64,000 nucleotides of DNA from Diphasiastrum complanatum (Eukaryota; Streptophyta; Lycopodiopsida; Lycopodiales; Lycopodiaceae), in NCBI GenBank assembly GCA_029204225.1, contig CM055096.1, forward strand, positions 47,315,079 to 47,379,078. The letters are read 5' to 3'. The first letter of the stretch is position 1. Every line of letters begins with the position of its first letter. The translations under genes were made by a program, and so were the position numbers. Shown here in pieces: positions 1-12,400 of this stretch. The notes under the pieces are model-generated. The model made no database searches, had not been told where the DNA came from, and saw only the letters and a list, made by a program, of their open reading frames with translations.

Positions 1-54
1 AGATTATGACAATCTACAAAAAATCATTTAATATGTGAATTAAAAGACTTATTC

Positions 55-405
55 ATGGACCAACCACTTGGTTTTGTAAGCCAAGAATGTCCAGAATACG
101 AATGTCACATGAATAAAAACATTTATGGTCTGAAACAAGCAGCGAGACAATGGTATAGAAAGAAGGACGAAGCACTACGTTCCATAGGCTTCAAACCTCT
201 ATTTGCTGAATCAAATGTCTATATCAAGCATGTCCAAAATGAAATAATCATTCTAGCTGTTTATGTTGATGACACACTTATCTTCTCAAGAAGAGGTAAG
301 TTAATTTCAGATGTCAAAAGAGACATTTCTGAAATATTTGAGATCGCTGACCTAGGAGAAGCTAAAATCTATCTAGGCTTGCAGATTGTGAGACAAAACT
401 CATAA
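55..405 (+). pseudogene. Copia reverse transcriptase fragment
   Basis: Part of the RT of a Ty1/Copia polyprotein. Visible are the IYGLKQAARQWY block and the catalytic palm motif AVYVDDTLI, followed by the DLGEAKIYLGLQI block that normally leads towards RNase H. The reading frame appears to continue upstream of the Met towards the window edge, so the Met is not a real start. It stops right after the DLG block: the rest of RT, RNase H and the 3' LTR are absent. A dead fragment; the family is certain, the subfamily unknown. Confidence 0.85.
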
Positions 406-2158
406 CCAAACATAAAACCTTTTCATTATCTGAAAATTTCAAAACTTATCAACAAAATCTGAAGTATACGTTACAGCTATGTTTCGCATTTACTAACAAT
501 TGCCATCCTTTTATCTATATATAAAATTAATTTGTTGATTTGAGCAACCAGCTAACATAATAAACTACTCATGTCACTAACTCAATCTCAAACTCAGAAA
601 ACTCACCTATAATCCATCATGGATTATGCTGTCCAATACAACATAATCACAATTAGTATTAAATTCTATAAATCAAAACCAAAACAAAAATCCATTTCAT
701 AAACTAAATTCAAACAAAACCAACTAAAACCATGTTCGACATAATCTATACAATCACATCAAATATAATCAATCATGACTTATGTTCTGTAATACAACAA
801 AACTAAAAGCATCAACAAATCTTATCAATTTGTAGCTTTTAAATATATATTCAAAAATTACAACAACCTAATATCCAATTTTTAATAATACAATACAAGC
901 TAGTCAAGATATGCACATTTTCCAATACCAATATATCAATTCATTGCACAAAATAATTTGCCACACTTTCCTAACTTATATTTTCAGTTTTTTATTCTCA
1001 TCTAACGTCGCAAATGCCTTAACATAATCTTCAACTTTCAAGATTTTCATATTATGACGTCTTAAAAAAAAATTAAAAATCTAAAACCTCACCTATATTC
1101 TGTAGAACATAATTATGATTATTACCAAATCCCATAACTCATAACCAACATAACCAATCACATAAACTAAAAATTACAAATCTTATCAATTTCTTAAAAC
1201 ATTAATTCACATATTTCAAAATCATTATATACACTAATTACACAAAATAATTTATCTAGGCTCTTCAACAACTCATGGGCCAAAAGCCTACAATTTTATA
1301 TGCAAAATGTTCAGAGTATTTTTTCAGCAAGACTAAAATTATTATACAAAATCGTATAACAAATTTATCCTTTTAAATTACAAGTTCAATTGATTCAAAC
1401 TTTGGGCCATTGATCGAAAAAGCCAATAAGTATAAGAATGGAATCAACATCTTTCTCTAAAAATAACTTTGTACAAAACTAATAATAAAATGTCTGTTAA
1501 AAATTTACAACAAACTACTATCCAAATTTTAAAACTACAAAATAATTACACAAATAATTTCTCACGTGAATATAAAAAACACTTTAAATTTTAAGATTCA
1601 TGCTATTATGACATGGCAAGGCCTTTGTAGTATAGTACCACATCGTTCTTGTTTTTCCTAATTTTATTTCTTCAAAAATTTCGAACCTGTTCTATTGCCA
1701 GTAGAGCTTGTTCTTAGCTCTCTAGAGGTACGGAATTTTTGTGATTTAGATCAATATTAAGGAAGTTATGAACAAATTAGTGAAAGTGGATCAGATTTGC
1801 TAGGATTATGGAGTATGGATTTTCCTTTGTATTAAAAAAAGTTTTTAAAAAAAATTGCAATATCGCTTTCAAGCATGGTTGGACTTTTAAAAAGGTTCAA
1901 CTACCCTATTTGCATTTGAATCGATATCAGGAGCCCCAAAAAAGCAAAAAAAAACTTTTTTTTTCCTCCAATGTCAATTTCGAGCACACCTTCCATTTAT
2001 ATCATGTTTATTCTTTGAAGACTCAAAATTTTGAGAAGGTGGAGAGGAGCATTTCAATAGCTCATTAAATTCCATTTGTGAACAGCTTTAACTTGGTGGA
2101 CTTATAATCCACAATTCCCACATAAACTTCGAATTCCTATTGTCTTTCAATTCACAAA
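406..2158. other. AT-rich stretch without recognisable gene
   Basis: Strongly AT-rich DNA with many short A and T runs. The only open frame of any length (1808-2068, 86 aa, Lys/Phe-rich) matches no family I recognise and looks like a chance ORF. I see no LTR boundary, PBS or coding signature. Probably decayed repeat DNA. Confidence 0.5.
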
Positions 2159-2506
2159 ATGGATTTTGATTCTGATTATGAACAGGGCTTTGATAGTCAA
2201 TATGAATGTGAGGCCCAATCATGTTGTGACCATGGAGATCAACATGAGCAGCACAATGATAGTAAATCAAAACATTTTGAGCAACACGACTCATATGGCG
2301 ACTGTTTGGGATGTTATGAAAGCCATTCTAATCAGCATAAAGATCACGAGTTGTACCATTCTAATCAAGCTAACACAAGTGGATTTTCTAGAATACACTG
2401 CATCAAAAAAACAATTGACTTCGTTTTAGATGATTTGAAGACGGGAAACGTATGCAAAAGTGTTATAAGGGACAATGACAGAGAAAATGGCGGCAAGGAA
2501 AAATGA
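2159..2506 (+). CDS. Hypothetical 115-aa His/Asp/Gln-rich ORF
   Basis: Open frame of 115 codons with a biased composition: the first 70 residues are rich in His, Asp, Gln, Ser and Cys, for example the GDQHEQHND segment, with several scattered Cys and His. The C-terminal third is an ordinary basic segment (FVLDDLKTGNVCKSVIRDND). I do not recognise the family. The skew resembles the low-complexity part of some retroelement gag proteins, but no gag core, zinc knuckle or LTR is adjacent. It lies downstream of the ACINUS homologue on the opposite strand. It could equally be a chance ORF. Confidence 0.2.
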   Translation: MDFDSDYEQGFDSQYECEAQSCCDHGDQHEQHNDSKSKHFEQHDSYGDCLGCYESHSNQHKDHELYHSNQANTSGFSRIHCIKKTIDFVLDDLKTGNVCKSVIRDNDRENGGKEK

Positions 2507-3280
2507 ATTTGCAAAAGTTGAAAATCTTGAATACAGCTTTTTAGTTTTAAGGGTAAGTACACTTAACCACACCTGCATATAACTAGCACTCCATAAAAGG
2601 GAATTCCACTTTGAGAAAACTCAGTTTCAAACAACAAAATTTGAATTTGTTTCAGACTGATGCTTTCAAATGTGGATTCATATAATGTGCATTGCTGAAA
2701 ACAAAGCAATTTTGTAAGCTTCAGATATATAATTCTCCTTAAATGAAAGTAACATTTGATATCCTGAATATATACAGTCAATTTTTAGACAGCAGTTTTG
2801 TATTTCTAAAGCGCATCAATGCCATCCATTGATCCTTATAAAACTTTGGGTGTGAAATATATGAATTTTCTAAGTCAGTTATGGCTTTGATATTTTTTCA
2901 AATTATGCTGCTCTTTGAATTTGACAATGATGATTTGAAGAAAAGACATCTCATTCCCACTTTAAAATTTAGAAACTTCAATTACTGTAAGTAGTTTTCA
3001 TCAACATTTTTGTGTTTTAACACTGTATTTTGACTTGACACAAAATTTACAAGATAAAACAATGATACTCTGAAGGTCTGCAAGGGACTGACAACTTGGA
3101 GCGTGTAGATTATATATTCACTATGCAAAAAAAACATGTTAGGACGTCTTAGCAAAGCAAATGCAAGCCCTTAAGAGGACTATTTTAGCATGTTCATGCT
3201 ATTCTGATCATACAAATGAAGTCAACCATACAGACGTCAAATACTCCTATCAGCACCTATCAGAATGCAGACCGTAAGAG
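2507..3280 (-). other. 3' flank and probable 3' UTR of the ACINUS homologue
   Basis: Runs downstream of the ACINUS stop codon (3281-3283, minus strand). AT-rich with no coding signature. A transcript end should lie here, but I see no canonical minus-strand AATAAA that I would commit to. Confidence 0.35.
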
Positions 3281-3432
3281 TCAAAGCCTGGTAGTAAGTT
3301 TGCTAATGGATGCCTTACTCCTTGCAAGCTTTGTAGTTACCTGCTCTTCTGTTAATGGCAGATAATAAATGTGCGGTTTTGCACGAGTCTTCTTGAAGAG
3401 GTCATCAAGGGTAGGGATAGCAGGCTCTTGCT
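3281..3432 (-). CDS. ACINUS homologue coding exon 5 (RSB motif and stop)
   Basis: 152 nt, acceptor GATTGTAG|AGCAAG, stop TGA at 3283-3281. It encodes EQEPAIPTLDDLFKKTRAKP and then HIYYLPLTEEQV, the motif that docks RNPS1 and SAP18 in the ASAP complex. The protein ends KLTTRL, without the long Arg-rich tail of animal ACINUS, which is usual for plants. Confidence 0.9.
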
Positions 3433-6400
3433 CTACAATCAACAAAAATAACTTCAATCAGATAAAGATGACACCATTATCAACCCTGCACGACACATAA
3501 ATCAAACTAGAACGAGTCCACATATAAACAGTTTATTATGTCTACAACCTCTTGTCACGCATTAGCCAACAAATACAAGGAACTTACAAGAACAAAAGCA
3601 CAGATATACATCAACCAGCAAACTTGCTGGCTAGTTACCTTTCTTGGGTGGTGATGTGGCCTTTTCTCTCTGAGGAGGTGGGGGAGGAGGCAGTCCAAAC
3701 GTTGGAAGCCGACCCGCAGATGATGGAGATATCTGATCGTTCAGGGATGCTGCAGCACAAGGAGTTGTTACAGCAGTAGCGTTGGGCTTATCAACTGCAC
3801 TCTTGCACTTGTCTTTGACCTCATCAGGATCCACAAACTCTGCTACAAGCATCTTTCCTCCAGCTGAAGGCCACTGCAAGTTATATAATGCATTTCGGGT
3901 GGCAATCGCCTCCTCAACTGTTGAGTACTGTGAAAGAGGCCACAGTTTCAAAATGTAGTCAAAGCTAGGTAGATGATGCCTAAACAAGCTTTAAATCGAT
4001 TCCGGTGCTTCAACTAAGCTAGAAACTTCGACAAGGTCATTGTTGGTAATACGTCCATTTTCAAAAACAAGTAACGTCCTTAAGTTGACGCATAGAACAA
4101 ATTATATGTAGAACACTCAAACTGTTGCTTTTGATTGTCTATTTGCGAATGTACAGTGGCTAAGAGACCCCAGATCCTGCTGCATAGGGATGGGAAAATG
4201 CCCCAAAACCTTAGTTCTAGTCCACGGAATTTCTTTTAGAAATCCTAAGCTTTAAGCCAGGTACCAAATGATCAGCCATACTAAAAAGCCTTTCATTCAG
4301 CAAGCATCACTAGTGAATTCAAAAAGCACCAAAGGATAAATGGCCAATCAAATTTTAAAAATTCTCAAATCTGCAGCATAAACCCACTGTTGACTGAGAG
4401 CGAAATGACAACAATTGGCACCAACAGTGTACAGAAAATGTTTAAATCACAAGAATACACGAAAAGAGAAAAACCAACAAAATATGCAAAAACTTGACCA
4501 ATTTACCAAACCCAGCAAAAAAAAACAATGAAAATAGATGACAAAGAGAAACTACTAGAAAAGCATGAAGCTCCCCTTTTATTTGGACTTGCTGACTATT
4601 GCAAAACCTGCAGTTAGTACAACCAATATATGTCATATTATACACACCTTTCAGAGAAACTCGGATACCATGTTCTGTGCATGACAAAATGGCATATCTT
4701 CATAATGTTAGCACGAGTATTTTCTTTGCAATACAGTTAGAGACCTCTAATACTTTTCAATTACTATTAAAGAATGAGAAAATTTGTTGACGCACAGGCA
4801 AATGGAAGCGTGTGAACACACAACATACACATGTGAGAAAATCTAATAATGCCCATATGACGACTAATACCACCACACTGCATACAGACCAAAGATCGTA
4901 GCGATTTTGTATTTGGGAATGAGAATAAAGAATGGTACAGATGTCAGAAAATTAGTGAAGCGAGCAACTTGACCCGGAGAAAACCAGAATATATTCTACC
5001 CTCAATTCTAAACTAGTATGCCAGACATAGGAAAAAACAGCAACTCACTATTTCTCCATGGTCTTAATTTTCGCACATTGCAGATAATCTTTAGCACACA
5101 GCAGATGAGACTACTAACCGTTACATAACAATGTGATTTGATGTGATCCATCCAAAACTCCTGGTATGTGCCTGTTTGGGCCAGAAGCTCCTTGACAGCA
5201 TTGAGTGTGAAGGGACGGAGAAATCTATCGATCCTTAAAGATGTAGTTGCCGACCTTGTTGGTGCAGGAACTGCAAGAAGCACAGTATATTTCTTGGTTC
5301 AAAATTGGTAACAACCATACATGCATAATAAATATATAGATAGGGAGGCTCTATCATCAGAGAGCAGGATCATTCAAGCTTGAACTTGATCTGAGGTACT
5401 AATCTAGACTAAAAAACTCATTATCTACAATTTGTAGAACATAGCGCTCCTAGAAAGACGAAAATGTTTGAGCAGCAGCAGAGCTCACCTATCCTTTTTT
5501 GAAGGCTTTCTCCATTTGATGCATCATCGGTTTTAGATGCATATGAAGCATGCCTTGAACCAAATTGCTGGTCAGGACCGCCAGGAACAAGACCTTTGGA
5601 GGTAGGTTTAGAGCCTCTAGAAGAAGCTGGTGATAGCATGGATGCCGGCAAAGAAGAGTCATTTCCTGTTAAAGGTTTTACATAGGGAATAATGTCTTTT
5701 TCTCTCTCGGTCATCATAGATTTTGACAAAGGCTTCACATCAGAGTCTGTCTTTAAGGTATTCCCAGAATTCCAGCGTCTTTGCCTTTTCAATGGCTCAA
5801 CTTGTCGTGAGTCCTCATCTGTCAAAATGACATGAAATGAGACTATCCAGAAAAGTACAAGATTTCAAACATATTACTGTTAAGATCACACCCTCTAAAT
5901 AGAAATCCCATCACACCCCAGGGCCGATATAGCAGAAAGTAAGAGAAGTACACATTGAATAACGGACAATGGTTAACTCAAAATTCTGACGACAGCTGAA
6001 TCCTGATAACCTTCCAATTAAAACTTGCCGAAGACAAACAGCTGCAAATTTTATACTATATTTCAAGTACAGTCGTGAAGCTTCGTGATGTCATTCACCT
6101 TTTTTGTCATTGACAAGTCCCAGCGATTAAGGACTTTTTTATTTCAGCCATGTTGGTGTCTTGAACTACTAGAGTTGTAGACCAATAATGGCAAATAACT
6201 GTGTGAGATAATCATGTGGTACACAAAAAGGGTATCCATAAAATGCATCAAGTCCAAGAAATTAAATATTAACAATAGCAGCTGACAAATATAAGTGGAT
6301 ATTGGCGCTAAAAAAATGCCGATATCCTTAGCAAACCATATGAACCACAAGATGCAGATAAGGGTAGTAGAAATTGTGTTCAACATTAATGTCACTATAA

Positions 6401-9400
6401 AAATATACATGTCCATGTATGCTGAATACACACAAACATCCCTATGTCCCAAATTTTCACTTTCTTTCCGAAATTATAAGATGAATTACTCTTCAAAACA
6501 ATCAAGCATAAGTATGAGCTATTTAGTGAGCTCATGGTTTGATAGCCATTATGATAATAATACATTTTAGACAGTCAATTTCATAAGATCATGGATTTCA
6601 ACTCTAATCACACATTTTTCATCCAAGTATTTTATAGATCTATGAACCCATCAGAGGATGGGTAAATCCATCAGTTACAAAACCATTTCAGGAACTCTTT
6701 TTTACAATGGATTTACCATGCACTGACGGATGGATAAATCCACTACATAAAACATGAGAGTATAAAGGTGGCAATCTTGAAATTTACACTCATACTACCG
6801 AGTGTTGTTTTGACAATTCAAGGTTCTAATGTGGTGGTATGAGAGAGAGAGAGAGAGAGAGAGAGAGGCAACTTCCAAGAGATCTTGGACTAGATTTCAG
6901 ACTATGGCAAGGAAATCGGGCTATGCATGAAAGACTTGTGGTATGGGACACAGGTTTTGAGTGCCTTTTTAAAATCATGCCAAAGGTGACATGAGATAAG
7001 CGCTTAGAGGGAAGCCTCTGGCTAGGAGGTGAGTCACTAGCCAGCATCAGAATAGTTTCAAGTTTGATATCAGCTGGAGTGATGGTTGGAGCATTTGGCA
7101 AGAATCCATCAATCTAAGTACGATCTTGAACCATCTTCTTTGGGTTGTTCCAAGTCGTTACAAAGCCAACTTTGCCATTTGTGCCCATCCATCCAACAAG
7201 GTTGGCTCAGTTGATTAGCTTGGCATCCAAAGTTTCTTTAATCCCAAGTCAAGCCCCCCTTGGAAACCAAGATGCATCTATGCTCATTTAATTCAATGTT
7301 ATCTTAGTTGGTTGTGATGATTGTGTACAGTGTCTTTGCATGTTGTATTAATGGACAAGTACGATCTTGAACCATCTTCTTTGGGTTGTTTCAAGTCGTA
7401 TGATGTATCAAAACCAACTTTGCCCTTTGTGCTCATCCATCCAACAAGGTTGGCTCAGGTGATTAGCTTGGCATCCAAAGTTTCTTTAATCCCCAAGTCA
7501 AGCCCCCCTTGAAAACCAAGATGCATCTATGCTCATTTAATTCAATGTTACCTTAGTTGGCTGTGTTGATTGTGTACAGTGTCTTCGCATGTTGTATTAA
7601 TGGACAAAGTGAACGCCAATGTTGAAATCTATTGCAACTGTTGAATGTGCGTTGTTAGGGATGTTTCTGATGGCAATAGGACGCATGCATGGCATGTCAG
7701 ACACTGGCTTAATTCATGAAGGTTTGGAGACTAAACCATAGATGGAAATCATTAGATTTGTCTAACAGTGGATTGATTTTGATTGAATCTATCTCCGCCA
7801 CATAAAACCTAGAAAATTGGGTAGTGAATGAAGCACAGGTGCATACGGAGATGCCATCGATGGAAATTGGGTGTGGCTTTAAAGTACAACCACACATCTC
7901 TCATCATGTAAAAATAACAGTTAACAATAGATCAAAGTGCTTAAATACAATCATGTGCAATTAATAGGAACTCAAATTTAGGATTTGGGAGAGCATAATC
8001 ATACATAAAGGTGTGGAAGGTAGCACAAGGGCTAAGATTCATCCCTAGATGCCACAAAGTGTTAAGAAGGTTGGTTTTTCACAAGTGAAGCCATCTTCGC
8101 AACTACAGAAGAATGACCTAGATTTATGAGCAGAGGAAACTCGTCATTCTATCCTAGAGACATAGTTACCAGGGAACGCAATTCCAATTTACCACTCCCT
8201 GGGAATGCAGGAACGCCGTTCTCACCAAGCCATCCCAACGGGAACGCCTGGGCACATTCCCGTAGCATTGGAAATGCATTCCCAAGCGTTGGTAGGGACG
8301 GTCCTAAGACTGGGAAGGCATTCCCAGACAAAACAAAAAAATTGAAATTTTTTAATGGTTGCAGCCCATCTCCCCCCCCCCCCCTGCCTGCCTGCCCCAA
8401 TGGGCTGCAACCCATAATGGCCTCTTGGATTTTGAAGCCTAGATTGCCCTCAGTTCATAATTCCACCCTCACTTCATGATTCCACCCTCATGATTCATGA
8501 TTCTATCATGCTCGATTTATCATTCCGACCTCGTTGCACCCTCAAGGCTCAAATAAGAATCACAATTGCTCATTCATGATTCCGCCATCGTTCGGGAATC
8601 ATTGCACCCCCTCATATCTGCCTCGCTAAGCCTGCTACTGCTCGAACCTCCATCGCTGAGCCTGCTACACCTCCCTTAGGCTGGAAGTAGCCTGGAACAT
8701 CATGATTCAGGCTGGAACATTGTGGTTCTGGCTGCCTCAGGCTAGAACTTGGATTTTGGCAACTAACTTCCTGAAATATGCCCTTGCAGCTCTCAATATG
8801 ACCCTCCTAGCTATGAAGCATTGAGGACCAAGCTTTTGCAAGATGAGAAATCAGCTCAATGTTATACAATCTGTTGCAGATGGAGAGAATTTCAAGAGGG
8901 CAGCAGGAGCTTTCATCGAGGCACACTATCCCCACATTTGTTTTAGCCCTTGCATAGCCCACTGTCTAAACAATCTCTTGAAGGACATTGGAAAGTCACC
9001 ATGCAATTTGGCTATCATTGAGATGGGGAGAGAGATTGTGACATTCATAACCAAACACCACTATACCTTGACTTGACAAATACTAGAGCACATCCAGAGG
9101 ATTGAGCTTGATGCTAATAGATTCGAGCAGCTGTGAGAGCTATGCCAGTCACAATGGGACAGCTACCACTCACCTCTCCATCCAGTAGCATTTGTTTTTG
9201 ACCCCAAGTTTCAGAGTAAGGGCTATGAGAGAGATGAGAGGTGACAAGGTGGAAAAGGACTCTCTCTAAGTTAGTGCCTGATCTTACACAAAGGAGGGCC
9301 ATAAAGGATCTACTTGGGTTTTATAGGAACAAGCAAGGTCTCCTTGGATATGTTGATGCTGTTGTGGGATAATCTTTATCGTAGGAGGATTATGGAGCTG

Positions 9401-12400
9401 ACACCCAAGAGTTGCAAAGGGGCTTCCACCTTTAGCTTCTGCAACAAATTAGAGTAAATAAAATTGTGCATAAAACCATCGTCAAATAGAACTGTCACGA
9501 CTTGGCCACCAACAACCCCTCTCATCCGAATGAGGTCGTGAGGGCCAAAAACAGCCGTCTTGAAACAACAATGCTCACACACAAAATTACCAGCAAAGGA
9601 AAGATCAATACAAGATATGCTAGAGTTACCTAGCGTCTTAAAAGATGCCCCTTTAGCCTTCCTTTTCTTCGGACATTCCTTCGCGACATGACCTGGTTCC
9701 ATGCAGTTGAAGCACATATTGTCACTTCTGGCTCTCATAAAGGTCTCCTGAACCATGGTAGATCTTTTCTTTGATTTACCAGAACCAGAAGGCGCTTCCT
9801 TTGCCTTATCTTTTTAAACTGAAAGAATGGCTTCTTACCCTTTTGGAGGACCCATGCCCTCTTCTCTCTCTCTAGCAATTCATTTTCTCTTCTAACTTTT
9901 TGGTGTTGTGAGGCGCTTATGCAATTCTTCTTGTATGTGATATTTTCCATAGCTAAGTTTCTCAAGCTTTCTTGGTTGATCTAGTATTGAAGTTAAGATA
10001 CTCCATAGCTAGGTCTTGCAATTCATCAGGTTCCCCATCTGTATCGTCACATACTAACGATAAAACTCAAAGTCATCTAGGATGGGAAGGAAGGCCGCCT
10101 TGAAGGCCTTACAAAAATCTTGCCAAGTTCTAGGTGCCTCAGACTTACCCCTCAAATCCTGCCACCAAGTAAAAGCTTTACCTCGCAAGTACATGACGGC
10201 CAGGTTGATCTTGTTGTCTAAATGTATGTATAAAAAAGGAGACATGTTTCAAAATCCACCCACAAAAAAGTCCTAGAAAATCAACTCCAGCATGCATTGA
10301 TGATAGCACATACTTTGTGCTACAAGGTCCCTACTCAAATCATCGGCACCGATGGATAGCTTTATAGTGAGGATGTTTTACAGGTATGCAACACTAGATG
10401 TTTCAAACAAATAGGGTACAAAGTGTGTTCTACTGCATATGAAAGAAACATACAACAATATTGAAAAGGAATGGAACAGGACACGGTTGGGCAGAATGCT
10501 GAACTAGGTAGTAGGTTTAAAATCGCAAGTATATAAGATGGCAGAAATGTTCGCCTTCACAATAAGTCAAATACTAAATCTGGAAGCACGACACTCATCA
10601 TTTTTAGAGCCTAATCCAGAGAAGTCTATCATAAAACTAATTATTAACAACTCGGATAATGCAAGTTGAACAGAGAAGCAGCTAATTTCCAAATGACAAG
10701 TCATAATTGCCTAAATGTCAGTGAAATCAAATTGTACACAACTTTGAATGTCGCACAAATCATTTGTAAAAAATGGTTCAAAGCTGCTTAACATGAGCTA
10801 TCAAAAAACAAACTATTTGAAGCGAGTTAAAGAAAAACACCTGACTCCCTCCTCTTCAATCCTGTTGACACATCTGAGTCGACATCCATAGGCTTTATAT
10901 CTCTTACTTTCAACTGATCATCTCCTTGCCTTAAATACCCTTTGCCTCCCAATTCTTCTTTGACAGTTTGTAATTCTACCTTTTCTTCTACTGAATCTCT
11001 CTTAACTCTTGATTCAGTTCGTCGAAATCCAGATTCTCCTCTTCCCCTGTCCTTTGGCCTAGCCTTCTCAACTTCCTCTTTCACTTTTGCAATCCCCTCC
11101 TGGCTCAACCTTGACCGCAAGAGCTCTCTCTTATCTCTAGGTGCTTCTCGGTCAGACCTTTTGATCTCATTATCTTTCATCCGAATGTCTAATCCTTCTC
11201 TACTCCTTACTTTCTCTTCAAAATGCTTTCTAGGTTCAACAAATCTATCTTCTCTTGCAAAAGTTATCTCATCCTTCTGAGTTCTTATCCCGCCACCAAA
11301 AGCCTCTCCAGAGGCTGACTCCAGTACCCCAGGGACAGCTTCTGTCAATGTATCCAATTTTGCTATATTGCTTTCTGAAATCACCAATGATTTCTCATTG
11401 ACAGTTTTGTCCTCCATGAATGTTTGTTCAGATATCAATGTCTCAACGCTTTTGTCCTCCATAGTTATTTCTTCGGGTATCAACGATTCAACCGTTTCAA
11501 CTGATTCAAAAGGTTTGACCAACCTTTCCTCAAATGTCTCGGCCAATAGTTCCGAGTCAAGAACCAAAGGCTCAGATATTCTAGATACATTGGTCCCAGC
11601 AGAGGACAAATCCATCTTCCCGTGATCTGAGCTCATTTCTATAGAAGCCTTCACTACCACTGGGGTATCATCAGCAATAAGCTGAGACGGCTCAGCAATT
11701 TGCTTGGACTCAGGGTGCATTGATGATGGCAACAAAGAACTGCCTTCTTCCCCCGCGTCTTCTAAAGGAGACACCGATTGCACTTCCATCAGCTCGTTAC
11801 AACCTTGAATTTGCATTAGATCAAGGCCAGTTTGATCAACCTTAACATCTTGCCCTAACTTTTCAATAGAATTTCCCATTTGATGTAAGTTCACGGACAC
11901 TTGACAAGCAGACAGCTGGGGATGACTCTGAAATCCTGCTTCACACAAAGTTCCAGGCAACAAATCAGAATCATGACTAAATCCAGGAACAGACTGGACT
12001 ATCACATCGGTTTCCATGTCTGCACTTGATGCAATCTCAAAACCTGTCGTTACCAGCAAAGAGGTTTCATCAGCAGTTTTTCGTTCTTCTGCAAGACAAA
12101 TTGCCTTCACTGACTCTCCCTCCATCGGCACAGGGTGTGAGGTCTTCATCTCCTCAGCTTTAGTTAGGTTTTCAGCTAATGGGGATTCAAGTTTAACCTC
12201 ATCTGCTAGAAACTGTGGATGTACTGCAGATAGTTCAGGTTCCGAATGTATTTCTATTTCTACATTATCTACATTGGAAAAACTATTTTCCTGTAAAGGC
12301 CCTGAGTCCACGGCTACCTGAGACGCATCCTCCTGGGGTTCGGAAGCATGAGGCGCATCCTTCTGGGTTTTGGAAACATCAGGCGCATCCTCCTGGGGTT

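Larger units (their letters stand above)
7117..7600. repeat. 239-bp tandem duplication containing SINE heads
   Basis: Two adjacent copies, about 7117-7355 and 7356-7600, start with AAGTACGATCTTGAACC / CAAGTACGATCTTGAACC and end with GTGTACAGTGTCTT plus TGTTGTATTAATGGACAA. They differ by scattered substitutions and small indels, so the duplication is not recent. Each copy carries one tRNA-like SINE head. Confidence 0.85.
5819..10840 (-). other. ACINUS intron 1, 5.0 kb, loaded with mobile-element relics
   Basis: Bounded by GT at 10840 and AG at 5819. It contains, from low to high coordinate, anonymous AT-rich DNA (5819-6838), a GA microsatellite, a 239-bp tandem duplication carrying SINE heads, a GC-richer hairpin segment, a hAT relic and a Ty3 gag-protease relic in the same orientation as the gene. 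The coding junction across it (RRES-DEDSRQ) is intact, so the insertions appear tolerated. The other introns (5271-5488, 3928-5118, 3433-3638) hold no recognisable element. Confidence 0.75.

Noticed and set aside
7192-7275. tRNA gene
   Set aside because: The box-A-like head is present but the arms cannot form a full cloverleaf and the box B is decayed; three copies with a shared body fit a SINE.
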